A stretch of DNA of 64,000 nt from Nocardioides panzhihuensis (GTDB lineage Bacteria; Actinomycetota; Actinomycetes; Propionibacteriales; Nocardioidaceae). The notes beneath the pieces were generated by a model. It had not been told where the DNA came from. It searched no databases and saw only the letters and a list, made by a program, of their open reading frames with translations. Where the stretch lies: positions 4,317,501 to 4,381,500 of the forward strand of contig NZ_JACBZR010000001.1 of the NCBI RefSeq assembly GCF_013408335.1, read 5' to 3'. The position numbers and the translations under genes are program-made. Below, one piece after another: positions 44,560 to 53,979 of the stretch. Numbering within the stretch: position 1 is the stretch's first letter; each line of letters opens with the position of its first letter.

Positions 44560-44650
44560 ACCAGCGCCCAGGCCATCGGTCCAGTCCGTCGGCCAGTCCG
44601 TCGATCCGGCCCGTCGGCCGGCTCCGGCGCCGAACGGATAATCTCCTGGG

Positions 44651-45343
44651 GTGCCTGCCGCTCTCGTACTCCTGGCCGCCGGCTCCGGCACCCGCGTCGG
44701 GGCCGCCGCCAACAAGGTGCTGCTCCCGCTCGACGGGTCCGGCGATCCGGCCTCCTCAGCCCTCGGCCTCTCGCTCCGGACAGCTCTCGAGGTGCCGGAC
44801 GTGCACCGTGTCGTCCTGGTCGTACGCAGCGGCGACGAGGAGGCGGTCGCGGCCGTCGCTCAGCCCCTGCTCGGCGAGCGCGAGGTCGCGATGGTCACCG
44901 GCGGCGAGACCCGCCACGCCTCCGAGCAGGCTGCGCTCGGGGTGCTCCGGGCCGACATCGAGGCCGGCGAGATCGACGTGGTGGCGATCCACGACACCGC
45001 CCGGCCGCTGGCCACACCGGACCTCTACACCACGGTCATCGGCGTCGCCCGTGAGCACGGCGGCGCCATCCCGGCCGCCCCGCTCACCCACCTCTCGACG
45101 CGTGACCTTCAGCCTGTGGCCGGTGCTCTCGTCGGCGTACAGACGCCGCAGGCCTTCCGGGCCGCCGACCTCCTGGCCGCCTACGCGCAGGCCGCGGCCG
45201 ACGGCTTCGACGGCACCGACACCGGCGCCACCCTGGAGCGCTACTCCCCCGGCGTACGCATCGTCGCGGTCCCCAGCACCCAGCTGAACCTCAAGGTGAC
45301 CTTCGCCGACGATCTGCGCGCGGCCGCGGCGCTGCTCAGCTGA
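44651..45343 (+). CDS. ispD: 2-C-methyl-D-erythritol 4-phosphate cytidylyltransferase
   Basis: A 230-residue enzyme that makes CDP-methylerythritol in the MEP pathway. The CTP-binding signature [14 protein letters not shown] with NKVLLPLDG is complete, as are [11 protein letters not shown] and [15 protein letters not shown] near the C-terminus. Its 3' end overlaps the stop of the convergent IspD-like gene by 8 nt. The start is GTG 44651. This is the functional IspD of the region. Confidence 0.95.
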   Translation: MPAALVLLAAGSGTRVGAAANKVLLPLDGSGDPASSALGLSLRTALEVPDVHRVVLVVRSGDEEAVAAVAQPLLGEREVAMVTGGETRHASEQAALGVLRADIEAGEIDVVAIHDTARPLATPDLYTTVIGVAREHGGAIPAAPLTHLSTRDLQPVAGALVGVQTPQAFRAADLLAAYAQAAADGFDGTDTGATLERYSPGVRIVAVPSTQLNLKVTFADDLRAAAALLS

Positions 45344-45935
45344 GCGCCAGGCCCTCCAGAAGGCGGATGTCCTCCTCGGAGGTCACCCGGCGACCGATCG
45401 GCGGAGCCTCGATCGAGACGACCGGGAACCGGCCGGCCAGCTCGGCCGCGATCTCGGCGAAGTCGCCGGTCGGCCAGTCGTCCAGCGAGGCGACGACGGC
45501 GGGCGGCAGCACGATCGGCGAGGTGACCGAGACCATCGCGTCACGGTCCACGGTCTCGCCGAGCACCGGCACCCCTTCCTCGACAGCGAGCTTCTTCACC
45601 GTGTCCGTGACCGGGCGTACGCCGATCACGACCGCATCACGCTCGAGCGCGGTCGAGACGCAGTGGGCGATGAAGGCCGGCGGGGTCATCGGGCACAGTG
45701 AGTCGTGGAGCACCAACGGCTCCTCGGCGGCCACGATCCCTTCCCAGGATGCGGTGAAGTCGACGGGGGTCACGCCGGACTCCCCGAGGGACCAGGTCGC
45801 CGCGGCGACCAGCGCCTCACCCTGGATCAGCGCGAACGGCAGCGATCCGCGGCCGTCCTCGGCAACCGTCCCGAGGGCGGACGGGAGCTCGGCGGTCTCA
45901 TCGATCTCGTCGTACTCGGCGTAGGGGTCGTCCAT
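45336..45935 (-). CDS. Degenerate IspD-like protein lacking the CTP-binding motif
   Basis: A 199-residue protein. The middle and C-terminal parts resemble the IspD fold: [15 protein letters not shown] sits where IspD has its VHDAARP segment, [12 protein letters not shown] matches the conserved threonine-lysine loop, and [17 protein letters not shown] matches TPQ.F. The N-terminal half carries no LAAGxGxR motif, so catalysis as a cytidylyltransferase is unlikely. It lies between carD and ispD, on the carD strand. The start may be ATG 45935 or GTG 45944; an acidic N-terminus ([15 protein letters not shown]) is notable. Confidence 0.75.
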   Translation of the reverse strand: MDDPYAEYDEIDETAELPSALGTVAEDGRGSLPFALIQGEALVAAATWSLGESGVTPVDFTASWEGIVAAEEPLVLHDSLCPMTPPAFIAHCVSTALERDAVVIGVRPVTDTVKKLAVEEGVPVLGETVDRDAMVSVTSPIVLPPAVVASLDDWPTGDFAEIAAELAGRFPVVSIEAPPIGRRVTSEEDIRLLEGLALS

Positions 45936-45987
45936 GTGAGCCACGCTAGCGGCTGGCCGGGTGACCCGGCGACCAGCCCGTGAAAAC

Positions 45988-46024
45988 GCGAAACAGGCCC
46001 CGGGATGACCCGGAGCCTGTCGCG
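45988..46024 (-). terminator. Hairpin terminator after carD
   Basis: 12-nt arms (45993-46004 and 46009-46020) pair with one mismatch around a 4-nt ATGA loop; CGCG/CGCG extends the stem beyond a 2-nt bulge. It begins 17 nt past the carD stop. Confidence 0.75.
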
Positions 46025-46040
46025 CAGACCGAGACCAGCG

Positions 46041-46526
46041 TCAGCTGGCCAGCACCTCGTCGAGGAGGACTTCAGCCTTGTCTTCGTTGGTGTGCTCACA
46101 TAGCGCGAGCTCCGATACGAGGATCTGGCGTGCCTTGGCGAGCATGCGCTTCTCCCCGGCGGAGAGGCCACGGTCACGCTCACGACGCCACAGGTCACGC
46201 ACGACCTCGGCGACCTTCATGACATCGCCGCTGTGCAGCTTCTCCAGATTTGCCTTGTAACGACGCGACCAGTTGGTCGGCTCTTCGACGTGCTCCGCAC
46301 GGAGCACCTCGAAGACCCGATCAAGCCCATCCTTGTCTACAACGTCTCGAACTCCGACGAGCTCGAGGTTGTTGGACGGAACACGCACCACGAGGTCCTG
46401 CTGAGCGATGATGCGGAGGACCAGATACTGCCGCTCCTCGCCCTTGATGGTGCGCATCTCGATGTCTTCGATGACGGCCGCGCCATGGTTCGGGTATACG
46501 ACGGTCTCGCCGACGGTGAAAGTCAT
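46041..46526 (-). CDS. carD: RNA polymerase-binding transcription factor CarD
   Basis: A 161-residue protein. The N-terminal RNA polymerase interaction domain starts [20 protein letters not shown] and includes the beta-subunit contact region; the C-terminal helical DNA-binding domain contains [16 protein letters not shown] with the Trp that wedges the -10 upstream edge. CarD stabilises open promoter complexes, notably at rRNA promoters, and is essential in mycobacteria. It is monocistronic with its own terminator. Confidence 0.97.
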   Translation of the reverse strand: MTFTVGETVVYPNHGAAVIEDIEMRTIKGEERQYLVLRIIAQQDLVVRVPSNNLELVGVRDVVDKDGLDRVFEVLRAEHVEEPTNWSRRYKANLEKLHSGDVMKVAEVVRDLWRRERDRGLSAGEKRMLAKARQILVSELALCEHTNEDKAEVLLDEVLAS

Positions 46527-46971
46527 ATTTTTAGGTACCCCTTCCTAGGAACCTAAGTCTACCACGGATCTTAGAATTCGGATTCCGTGTTTGTGCAGGT
46601 CAGGGCATTATTCAGGGGTTGACAGATCGACAACTTGTGTGGTTCCGCGCGCGCTGGACGGTTAAGCGTGGCAGCATGGTTGAGTTCGAAACAGGGCCGA
46701 AATCTCATCGTCGCCAGCCTGTTGTCCTGCGCGGCTTGGCGCAGTGCCCGATACTGCCGCCATGGCGAATGCACCGCAGAGCGCCCCCAAGACCATCTTC
46801 ACCGCGTCGCCGCACGCCCAGGATCAGGACCCGGAGACGACCGAAGCGAGGTCGGGCGGCGAGCTTGCTCGTCCGTCCGCGCCGAGCGAGGGAGTGAGCG
46901 AGCGGAGCGAGCAACGGACGCAGGCCAGCGCGTCCGCCGTTCCCGATGCCTCGGCGGGCAGAGAAGGCATC
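46527..46971. other. Intergenic stretch between carD and the UbiA-like gene
   Basis: 445 bp between divergent genes. It holds the carD promoter region (minus strand, TAGACT near 46560 is a possible -10), a perfect TTGACA hexamer at 46617-46622 on the plus strand without a good -10, and a dispersed GC-rich repeat (46834-46911). The frame of the UbiA-like gene stays open through the repeat, but the protein there is low-complexity, so I treat it as untranslated. Confidence 0.5.
46834..46911 (+). repeat. Dispersed 78-bp repeat, copy 1
   Basis: Shares about 78 aligned bases with the reverse complement of 61040-61117, with roughly ten differences. It includes the block GGCGAGCTTGCTCGTCCG (itself a hairpin, CGAGC/GCTCG) and GCCGAGCGAGGGAGT in both. 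It lies just upstream of the UbiA-like coding region. Confidence 0.75.
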
Positions 46972-47685
46972 ATGGCCAAGGTCGGCAACTGGGCCCCCTT
47001 CCTCCTCATCCGTTCCGCCCACCCGCGCCAGGCGGTGCTGACCGCCATCGGCCTCTCCGGGGCTGCCGTCATCGCGGGGCTGACGACTCGCGAGGTCGCG
47101 CTGATCGCGGTCACCGTCCTCGTCGGCCAGGCCGTCCTCGGCTGGCACAACGACCTCGTCGACCAGGCCGTCGACCGTCGTCACGAGCGTGAGGGCAAAC
47201 CGATCTCCGACGGCCGCCTCGAGCCGGGCGGCGTCTGGTTCGCGCTGTGCTGCGGCGTACTGCTCGTGATTCCGCTCTCGGTCACCTCGGGCACCGTCGC
47301 GGGGCTGTTCTACCTGGGCTCGCTGGTGCTCGGGATGCTCGCCAACGTACTGCTGCGCAGGGGCCTGCTGTCCTGGGTCCCCTGGACCGCGGCCTTCGCC
47401 TGCTACCCCGGATACCTGTCGTACGCGGGCTGGGCCGGCGAGGCCGCGGGCGGGCCGCCCCACTGGGCGATGGTCGCGCTCGCCGCGGGGCTGGGTGTCG
47501 GCGTACATTTCCTGACCGCACTGTGGGGCCTGGTGGCCGACAACGCGGACGGCTGGACGTACCTGCCCCTCAAGGCCGGCCTGAAGCTGGGAGCCGGGAA
47601 GCTCCTCCTCGTCACGCTGCTCTATGTCGCCATCGTGGTCGGCGGGATGCTGTACGTCGCGAGCGTCGTCGGACTGCGCGCATGA
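46972..47685 (+). CDS. UbiA-like prenyltransferase family membrane protein
   Basis: A 237-residue membrane protein with about seven helices. The active-site loop NDLVDQAVDRRHEREGKPI matches the UbiA NDxxDxxxD signature, and KAGLKLGAGK lies near the second loop. It probably transfers a prenyl group to an aromatic or other acceptor; SCO-type members of unknown substrate are common in actinobacteria. ATG 46972 is chosen because GAAGG precedes it and the conserved region begins soon after; upstream starts would cross the dispersed repeat. Confidence 0.85.
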   Translation: MAKVGNWAPFLLIRSAHPRQAVLTAIGLSGAAVIAGLTTREVALIAVTVLVGQAVLGWHNDLVDQAVDRRHEREGKPISDGRLEPGGVWFALCCGVLLVIPLSVTSGTVAGLFYLGSLVLGMLANVLLRRGLLSWVPWTAAFACYPGYLSYAGWAGEAAGGPPHWAMVALAAGLGVGVHFLTALWGLVADNADGWTYLPLKAGLKLGAGKLLLVTLLYVAIVVGGMLYVASVVGLRA

Positions 47686-47752
47686 GCGGTGTCTGACCTG
47701 CGAGCCTGACCCTTTTCCGGTATCGCCGGATCGGGCGGATAGAGTGTCGCGC

Positions 47753-48553
47753 GTGACGACCAAGGTTATGCAGAAGCGGCTCGCAGTGACGGGCGCCCTC
47801 GTGGCTCTCGCCCTTCCGGCGCTCACCGCCTGCAGCAGCTTCGACTACGCGACCGACCGGCCCAACGAGATCATCCACGGCGGCTCGACGCTCGACGGTG
47901 CCGTCCGGATCAACGCGGCCCGCATCGTGACCGCGCAGGAAGGCTCCGGCGTCCTGGTCGGCACCTTCTCGCTCGACCCGGCGATCAACCCGGCGGTCGC
48001 CGGCAAGCCGCTGCCGTCGGTCACCTCGATCGCGACGGCGCCCGAGGCGACCGAGACGGTCACGCCTGAGTCGTTCACGCCGATCGAGCTGCCCACCCGC
48101 GGCATCATCAACCTGGCCGACCCGGCCACCGGGGGGATCCCGGTCACCGGCGACTTCAAGCCGGGCGACAGCATCCCGATGACCTTCACCTTCTCCGAGG
48201 GCGAGGAGAAGACCATCGCGGTCCCGGTGGTCACCCAGTGCGGTCCGTACGCCGAGGTCGTCGCCGCCGCCGGCGAGACCGAGAAGCCCGCGAAGAAGGG
48301 CAAGAACGCGCAGGCTCAGGAGTCCGAGGGTGCTGCCGGCGAGGAAGCTTCCGGCGAGACCGGCACCGAAGGCTCCGAGGAGGCTTCGACCCTGCCGGCC
48401 GACGCCTCCGCCGAGGGCGAGCACGCCACCGAGGGCGAGCACGCCGCTGAGGGTGAGCACGCCACCGAGGGTGCGCACGGCTCGATCGCCGAGGACCCCT
48501 ACTCCTGTGAGTTCCCCCCGGCTGCCCTCCCCGGCGCCGAGGAAGCCCACTGA
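47753..48553 (+). CDS. Putative lipoprotein with repetitive His/Glu tail
   Basis: A 266-residue protein with a lipoprotein signal ending LPALTACSS (Cys near residue 28). The central domain has no recognised family. The C-terminal region is low-complexity and acidic, with three or more tandem EGEHATE/EGEHAAE units followed by EGAHG, which could bind divalent metals such as zinc or nickel (inference). GTG 47753 or ATG 47768 could be the start. It overlaps gpmA by 1 nt (TGATG). Confidence 0.82.
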   Translation: MTTKVMQKRLAVTGALVALALPALTACSSFDYATDRPNEIIHGGSTLDGAVRINAARIVTAQEGSGVLVGTFSLDPAINPAVAGKPLPSVTSIATAPEATETVTPESFTPIELPTRGIINLADPATGGIPVTGDFKPGDSIPMTFTFSEGEEKTIAVPVVTQCGPYAEVVAAAGETEKPAKKGKNAQAQESEGAAGEEASGETGTEGSEEASTLPADASAEGEHATEGEHAAEGEHATEGAHGSIAEDPYSCEFPPAALPGAEEAH

Positions 48554-49293
48554 TGACCTACAAGCTCGTCCTCCTGCGCCACGGCCAGAGCGAGTGGAAC
48601 GCGCTCAACCTCTCCACCGGCTGGGTCGATGTCGACCTCACCGACAAGGGCCGGGATGAGGCCGTCAACGGCGGCAGGCTGCTCGCCGAGGCCGGGATCC
48701 TCCCCGACCTGGTCCACACGAGCCTGCTGCGCCGTGCGATCACCACCGCCAACATCGCTCTGGACACCGCCGACCGTCACTGGATCCCGGTGCGCCGCGA
48801 CTGGCGCCTCAACGAGCGCCACTACGGCGCGCTCCAGGGAAAGAACAAGTCCGAGACGCTGAAGAAGTTCGGCGAGGAGCAGTTCCAGCTCTGGCGCCGC
48901 TCCTACGACGTCCCGCCGCCGCCGATCGAGCTCGACTCCGAGTTCTCCCAGGCCGATGACCCGCGCTACGCCGACATCGAGGTGCCCGCCACCGAGTGCC
49001 TCAAGGACGTCGTTGCCCGGATGCTGCCTTACTGGGACTCCGCGATCGTGCCCGACCTGAAGACCGGCAAGACGGTCCTGGTCACCGCCCACGGCAACAG
49101 CCTGCGCGCGCTGGTCAAGCACCTCGACAACGTCTCCGAGGCCGCGATCGCCAAGCTCAACATCCCCACGGGTCAGCCGCTGGTCTACGAGCTCGACGAG
49201 TCGCTGAAGCCCGTCGTCGCCGGCGGCACCTACCTCGACCCCGAGGCCGCGGCTGCCGCGGCTGAGGCCGTCGCCAACCAGGGCAAGCAGTAG
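48553..49293 (+). CDS. gpmA: 2,3-bisphosphoglycerate-dependent phosphoglycerate mutase
   Basis: A 246-residue glycolytic enzyme interconverting 3- and 2-phosphoglycerate. The phosphohistidine motif [12 protein letters not shown] is at residues ~5-16, with [14 protein letters not shown] and [17 protein letters not shown] carrying the other active-site residues. It is coupled to the upstream lipoprotein gene by a 1-nt overlap. It precedes phoU/senX3/regX3 as in mycobacteria. A perfect hairpin array follows the stop. Confidence 0.96.
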   Translation: MTYKLVLLRHGQSEWNALNLSTGWVDVDLTDKGRDEAVNGGRLLAEAGILPDLVHTSLLRRAITTANIALDTADRHWIPVRRDWRLNERHYGALQGKNKSETLKKFGEEQFQLWRRSYDVPPPPIELDSEFSQADDPRYADIEVPATECLKDVVARMLPYWDSAIVPDLKTGKTVLVTAHGNSLRALVKHLDNVSEAAIAKLNIPTGQPLVYELDESLKPVVAGGTYLDPEAAAAAAEAVANQGKQ

Positions 49294-49356
49294 CCGAAGC
49301 GTCACAAAAGCCGGTCGAGACGTCACTCAGGTGACGTCTCGACCGGCTTTTGTGAC
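49294..49356. repeat. Palindromic array, 21-nt period (locus D)
   Basis: A perfect 26-bp hairpin (49301-49326 with 49331-49356, loop TCAG) built from the units GAAGCGTCAC and GAGACGTCAC spaced 21 nt apart, followed by the inverse. It starts immediately after the gpmA stop and ends 10 nt from the convergent phoU stop. It is a strong bidirectional terminator candidate. Confidence 0.85.
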
Positions 49357-49366
49357 CTGTCGACGG

Positions 49367-50017
49367 TCAGGAGTCGGCGGGAGTCTCGCCGGTCACCACG
49401 AAGACGACCCGGTTGGCCACCGTGACGGCGTGGTCGGCGATGCGCTCGTAGTAGCGGCCCAGGAGGGCTACGTCGACGGCGGGCTCGACGCCGTGGGTCC
49501 AGTCCTGACCCAGCAGCTCGGCGAAGGACTGGCGGCGCAGCCGGTCCATCTCGTCGTCGTCGGCGACCAGGTCCTGCGCTGCGGAGACGTCGCGGGTGCG
49601 CAGGATCTGGCAGGTGCGCTCGACCATCTGCTGGGCGATCTCGGCCATCTTGGCGATGGTCGGCTGGGCCAGCTCGGGGACGGCCTTGTTCGGCGTACGC
49701 AGCCTGGCGATCTTGGCGACGTGGACGGAGAGGTCACCCATCCGCTCGAGGTCGGAGATCATCCGCAGCGCGGCTACGACGACGCGGAGGTCGCCGGCCA
49801 CCGGAGACTGCAGCCCGAGCAGCTCGAGGGCGTTCTCCTCGATCCGCTCGCGGGCGTCGTCGATCTCGATGTCCTTGTCGATCACCTGCTCGGCGAGGTC
49901 GTTGCGGGCGTCCAGAAGAGCGGTGGTCGCGTCGCGTACGGCCACAGACACCAGCTCACAGACATTGGTGAGGTCGTTGAAGATGGCATCGAGGTCGTCA
50001 TGGAAAGCAGCGCGCAT
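49367..50017 (-). CDS. phoU: Phosphate signalling complex protein PhoU
   Basis: A 216-residue protein made of two three-helix PhoU domains. The motifs MRAAFHDDLDAIFNDLTNVC and ALRMISDLERMGDLSVHVAKIA in the first half, and YYERIADHAVTVANRVVF in the second, are the metal-binding E/DxxxD signatures. PhoU links Pst transport to the SenX3 kinase and represses the phosphate response. It is divergent from senX3 with a PHO-box-like repeat between. Confidence 0.96.
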   Translation of the reverse strand: MRAAFHDDLDAIFNDLTNVCELVSVAVRDATTALLDARNDLAEQVIDKDIEIDDARERIEENALELLGLQSPVAGDLRVVVAALRMISDLERMGDLSVHVAKIARLRTPNKAVPELAQPTIAKMAEIAQQMVERTCQILRTRDVSAAQDLVADDDEMDRLRRQSFAELLGQDWTHGVEPAVDVALLGRYYERIADHAVTVANRVVFVVTGETPADS

Positions 50018-50059
50018 GTCCCGATCCTAGACACTCGACATGTACGGATCTTCATCGCG

Positions 50060-50077
50060 AGTGAACCGATGGTGAAC
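50060..50077 (-). promoter_or_regulatory. PHO-box-like RegX3/PhoP site
   Basis: On the minus strand it reads GTTCACC-ATCG-GTTCACT: two 7-bp direct repeats with an 11-nt period, the actinobacterial PHO box arrangement. It lies between phoU and senX3, so RegX3 could regulate both. Confidence 0.75.
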
Positions 50078-50137
50078 GTTCGGCGCGCAGGCGTCCAGTG
50101 GTGAAGAACAGGTGTTTGATGGGATTACCCTGATCGT

Positions 50138-51295
50138 GTGGACTCGACGACGCAGGCCTTTCTTGCTGCGCTCCTCGGCGCGGTCGTCGCCGGAGCGGCG
50201 GTGCTTGCGTGGGCGATGAGCGAGCGTTCCCGCCGCCGGGTCCCCGAGGTCGAGCCCCCGAAGGTTCCCTCCGAGGTCGCCGCGGTCCTCTCGGTCCTGC
50301 GCAGCAGCGCGGTCGTCGTCGACGAGCACGACACGGTGCTCAAGGCCAGCGCCCCTGCGTACGCCCTCGGGCTGGTTCGCGGCACCTCGCTGGTCTCGCC
50401 CGAGCTGTCCGAGCTCGTCCACGCCGTGCGTCGTGACGGTCAGATCCGGGAGACCGAGCTGGTGATCTCGCGCGCCAACGGGGCGTCGCGGCACGTCACC
50501 GCTCGCGTCGCTCCGCTGGGCACACGCCTCGCCCTCGCCCTGGTCGAGGACCGCACCCGCGAGCGCCGTGTGGAGGCCGTACGCCGCGACTTCGTCGCCA
50601 ACGTCAGCCACGAGCTCAAGACGCCGGTCGGCGCGATAAGAGTGCTCGCCGATGCGGTCACCGAGGCCTCCGACGACCCCGAGGCCGTACGCCGCTTCTC
50701 CAACCGGATGATCACCGAGTCCGAGCGCCTGACCGCGCTCGTCCAGCAGATCATCGAGCTCTCCAGGCTGCAGGGCGACGAGCCGTTGGAGGCGCCGGTC
50801 GCTGTCGACGTCGACAAGGTCATCGTGGCCGCCGTCGACAGCTCGATCGTCGACGCCAGCGCGAAGGGGATCAACGTGGTCAGCGCCGGCACCGCCGGGC
50901 TGCACGTCTTCGGCAACGACGAGCAGGTCTCGACCGCCGTCACCAACCTGGTCTCCAACGCGGTCGCCTACTCCGACCCCGGCTCGACCGTGACCGTCTC
51001 GACCCGCGCGACCGACGGCTCCGTCGAGATCTCCGTGGTCGACCAGGGCATCGGCATCCCGTCCACGGAGATCGACCGGATCTTCGAGCGCTTCTATCGC
51101 GTCGACCCCGCCCGCCACCGCTCCACCGGCGGCACCGGGCTCGGCCTGTCGATCGTCAAGCACGTCGCCGCCACACACGGTGGCGAGGTCAAGGTCTGGT
51201 CGCAGGAGGGTCAAGGTTCAACCTTCACCCTCACTCTGCCCCAGCACCTACCAACTGCCGGGCAGTCCGGCACAAGCAAGGAGGAACGCCCGTGA
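50138..51295 (+). CDS. senX3: Two-component sensor histidine kinase SenX3
   Basis: A 385-residue kinase. One N-terminal membrane segment (AFLAALLGAVVAGAAVLAWAM, about 6-26) is followed by a PAS-like region, the dimerisation/phosphoacceptor helix VSHELKTPVGAIRVL, and the ATP-binding N, G1 and G2 boxes (NLVSNAVAYSDPG, GIGIPSTEIDRIFERFYRVD, GTGLGLSIVKHV). It senses phosphate status with PhoU. GTG 50138 is used. It overlaps regX3 by 4 nt (GTGA). Confidence 0.95.
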   Translation: MDSTTQAFLAALLGAVVAGAAVLAWAMSERSRRRVPEVEPPKVPSEVAAVLSVLRSSAVVVDEHDTVLKASAPAYALGLVRGTSLVSPELSELVHAVRRDGQIRETELVISRANGASRHVTARVAPLGTRLALALVEDRTRERRVEAVRRDFVANVSHELKTPVGAIRVLADAVTEASDDPEAVRRFSNRMITESERLTALVQQIIELSRLQGDEPLEAPVAVDVDKVIVAAVDSSIVDASAKGINVVSAGTAGLHVFGNDEQVSTAVTNLVSNAVAYSDPGSTVTVSTRATDGSVEISVVDQGIGIPSTEIDRIFERFYRVDPARHRSTGGTGLGLSIVKHVAATHGGEVKVWSQEGQGSTFTLTLPQHLPTAGQSGTSKEERP

Positions 51296-51969
51296 CCCGG
51301 GTACTCGTCGTCGAAGATGAAGCCAGCTACAGCGAAGCACTGTCCTACATGCTCCGCAAGGAGGGCTTCGAGGTCGCCGTCGCCGAGGACGGCACCGACG
51401 CTCTGAAGGAGTTCGACCGCAACGGGGCAGACATCGTGCTGCTCGACCTGATGCTTCCCGGTCTCTCGGGCACCGAGGTGTGCCGGCAGATCCGGGCCAC
51501 CTCTTCGGTCCCGGTCATCATGGTGACCGCCAAGGACGACGAGGTCGACAAGGTCGTCGGCCTCGAGCTCGGCGCTGACGACTACGTCACCAAGCCCTAC
51601 TCCCCGCGCGAGCTCGTCGCCCGGATCCGCGCCGTGCTCCGGCGAGGCACCGAGCCCGACGCTGCCCCGGCGACCCTCGAGGCCGGTCCGGTCCGGATGG
51701 ACGTGGAGCGCCACGTCGTGACCGTGGACGGCAACGAGCAGCGCCTCCCACTCAAGGAGTTCGAGCTCCTGGAGATGTTCCTGCGCAACCCCGGCCGGGT
51801 GCTGACCCGCGGCCAGCTCATCGACCGCGTCTGGGGCTCCGACTACGTCGGCGACACCAAGACGCTCGACGTCCACGTCAAGCGCCTGCGCGCCAAGCTC
51901 GAGCCGGACCCGTCCGAGCCGAAGTTCCTGGTCACGGTGAGAGGCCTGGGCTACAAGCTCGACCTGTAA
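51292..51969 (+). CDS. regX3: Response regulator RegX3 (OmpR/PhoB family)
   Basis: A 225-residue regulator. The receiver domain has the phosphorylated Asp in LLDLMLPGLSG, the conserved Lys in DYVTKPYSPREL, and VVEDEASY at the N-terminus. The C-terminal winged helix has LPLKEFELLEMFLRNPGRVL and KTLDVHVKRLRAKLE. It activates phosphate-starvation genes through PHO boxes. It starts GTG 51292, overlapping senX3. A perfect 20-bp hairpin follows. Confidence 0.97.
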   Translation: MTRVLVVEDEASYSEALSYMLRKEGFEVAVAEDGTDALKEFDRNGADIVLLDLMLPGLSGTEVCRQIRATSSVPVIMVTAKDDEVDKVVGLELGADDYVTKPYSPRELVARIRAVLRRGTEPDAAPATLEAGPVRMDVERHVVTVDGNEQRLPLKEFELLEMFLRNPGRVLTRGQLIDRVWGSDYVGDTKTLDVHVKRLRAKLEPDPSEPKFLVTVRGLGYKLDL

Positions 51970-51978
51970 GGCCTAAGA

Positions 51979-52025
51979 GACGTGGGAGTTCTGAGGTCGC
52001 TGAGTGACCTCAGAACTCCCACGTC
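51979..52025 (+). terminator. Perfect hairpin terminator after regX3
   Basis: 20-bp perfect arms (51979-51998 and 52006-52025) enclose a 7-nt loop, 9 nt past the regX3 stop. No T-run follows. Confidence 0.82.
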
Positions 52026-52125
52026 GGCTTTCGCATAGCCCGGACGGGCCATGTCCCGGGGCGCATCCACTGCTTACGATTCCCCTGCCTGCCCGCAGCC
52101 CGCGGCGCCGAATGGAAAGTACGTC

Positions 52126-53961
52126 GTGTTGCGTCGCCTGCCTCTCCTGATCGCCCTTGTGATCGCTGTCCTCCTCCCGGTGGGCACCACCGCCTCACCC
52201 GCGGAAGCAGCCTGCAGCAGCCCGAAGCTCTCGAAGATCACTCTGAAACGAAGCAATGTCACGGCGGGTCAGTCCACCACCGCGACGGTGACACTCTCGT
52301 GCGCGCCCCGCACACGAAAGCGAGTGGCGGTCAGAGCGACCGCTGGGATCGTGGTTCCGTCCTCGGTCTATGTCAGGAGCGGGCATCGCACGCGGTCCTT
52401 CATGGTGAGGACCAGGCTCACGGCGATCACGACCCGCGGTTCGATCAGCGCGACGTACAACCGACGCACCGTGTCCACCGCTCTCACCCGCAGGTACGCG
52501 TACTGCGCCAACCCTCCACTGAGCAGCCTGACGATCAGTCCCACGACGATCGTCAGCGGGAATTCCGCCAAAGCTGTCGCCCGGCTCGCCTGCCGCACGA
52601 CCAAGTGGACCCGTCTGGTCGTATCGACGACCTCGGGCGCGACCGCGCACAACTCGGGGGACATCTGGATCGCCAGGGACCGACCGAGCGTCACCTTCCA
52701 GGTGACCGCGCGAGCTCGCACCAACCGGCTCAACGTGGCGGTCAAGGTGCGCAAGGCGGGTTCGAGCCGCTGGGTGTCGGACACCTTTATCGCAACCGCG
52801 AACCCTGAGATGTGCATGCCCTCCTCACGGGCGACAGCCAACGTGATCTATGCAGGTACGAGGCCGACGACAGTCACCCTCAAGCAGCCGTGCGCACTTG
52901 ATATCTCGCGCTACGTCTACCTGGCGACCAACAACTCGATCGTCAAGGTGCCGGGGCGGGTTCTCGTCCCCGCCGGCAGCACGAGCGTCGGGGTTCCCGT
53001 CACCGTCCCCGACGGCACCGTCGCCGACTCAGATCTCATCCGCTCACAGCTCAGCGTCGGGTCCCACCCAGGAGGCTGGGCGCACCACTTCGATCTTGAG
53101 GCGCACCCGGGGCTCGAATCGGCCGATCTGAATGCATGGGCCGATGACAACGGGGCGCGCACCGTGCGTTCCCACGTCGACCTGGGATTCCCGGCGATCA
53201 CGGACACCGTGGTCCGGGTCGAGTCGAGCGATCCCCTGATCCCGCTCCCTCCGAGCATGACCGTCGCCAAGGGCACAACTCGCGCGGACATCGATCGGAC
53301 GATCACCGCACCTGAGGAGGACACCGAGGTACGCATCACCGCGACCTTCGGCAGCCAGCAGCGAACCGACACCGTCCTCGTCCAGCGGAGCTTCCGGCCC
53401 GGAGACCCGGTCTCGCTGAGCAGGCAGACCTTCTACGGCGGCGGGCGGGCAGGTGCCTCGATCGACATCGGACGCCCCGCCGGTCCCGACGGCGTACCGG
53501 TCACCGTGTCCTCCGACTCGTCGCTGCTCACATTCGAGCCGACCGCGTTCCGACCCGGCCACACCGTCGCCAGCCTCTACTTCGACGTCGCCGAGGTCAC
53601 CGAGAGCACACCGATCACGCTCCACGTGACCGCAGGAACACACACCTACGACGTCCCGATCACGCTGCAGCCCGGGCTGGCGGCCATCACGCTGCCGGAC
53701 AGTGCCACCAGCGACGAACCCTTCACCGGCACGGTCACACTGACGGGAGTCGCCACCGTGGATACGCCGGTTCGCCTCATCTCGAGCTCGAGCTCGTTCC
53801 AGGTACCCAGCGGCGTGATCATCCCCGCGGGAGAGACCAGCGCGACCTTCCAGGGTGTCGTGCATCTACCGAGTAGCAGCAGTGGAGCCGTCAGGCGGCT
53901 CGATGCGTACCTCGGTCGGCTCTACACCTCCAACGACATGATGGCCTCTCCCGCGTCGTAG
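52126..53961 (+). CDS. Secreted protein with multiple Ig-like/beta modules
   Basis: A 611-residue protein. A signal peptide (LRRLPLLIALVIAVLLPVG) ends near ASPAEA. The rest consists of several beta-rich modules with recurring phrases such as SSPKLSKITL and NPPLSSLTISPTTIVSGNSA, and later Thr/Val-rich stretches, resembling bacterial Ig-like or Calx-beta-type domains. It has no catalytic motif. It may be a surface or matrix protein. GTG 52126 has GGAAAG 6 nt upstream. Base composition is slightly lower in GC than its neighbours in the first third. Confidence 0.8.
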   Translation: MLRRLPLLIALVIAVLLPVGTTASPAEAACSSPKLSKITLKRSNVTAGQSTTATVTLSCAPRTRKRVAVRATAGIVVPSSVYVRSGHRTRSFMVRTRLTAITTRGSISATYNRRTVSTALTRRYAYCANPPLSSLTISPTTIVSGNSAKAVARLACRTTKWTRLVVSTTSGATAHNSGDIWIARDRPSVTFQVTARARTNRLNVAVKVRKAGSSRWVSDTFIATANPEMCMPSSRATANVIYAGTRPTTVTLKQPCALDISRYVYLATNNSIVKVPGRVLVPAGSTSVGVPVTVPDGTVADSDLIRSQLSVGSHPGGWAHHFDLEAHPGLESADLNAWADDNGARTVRSHVDLGFPAITDTVVRVESSDPLIPLPPSMTVAKGTTRADIDRTITAPEEDTEVRITATFGSQQRTDTVLVQRSFRPGDPVSLSRQTFYGGGRAGASIDIGRPAGPDGVPVTVSSDSSLLTFEPTAFRPGHTVASLYFDVAEVTESTPITLHVTAGTHTYDVPITLQPGLAAITLPDSATSDEPFTGTVTLTGVATVDTPVRLISSSSSFQVPSGVIIPAGETSATFQGVVHLPSSSSGAVRRLDAYLGRLYTSNDMMASPAS

Positions 53962-53979
53962 GCCTCGGCGGCGCCGGGG

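Noticed and set aside
45336..45935. IspD-like gene as a second functional IspD
   Set aside because: The CTP-binding signature is missing, so it is annotated as degenerate.
46744..46971. N-terminal extension of the UbiA-like protein from ATG 46744
   Set aside because: The segment is Ser/Glu/Arg low-complexity, partly made of a dispersed repeat, and a better start with GAAGG lies at 46972.
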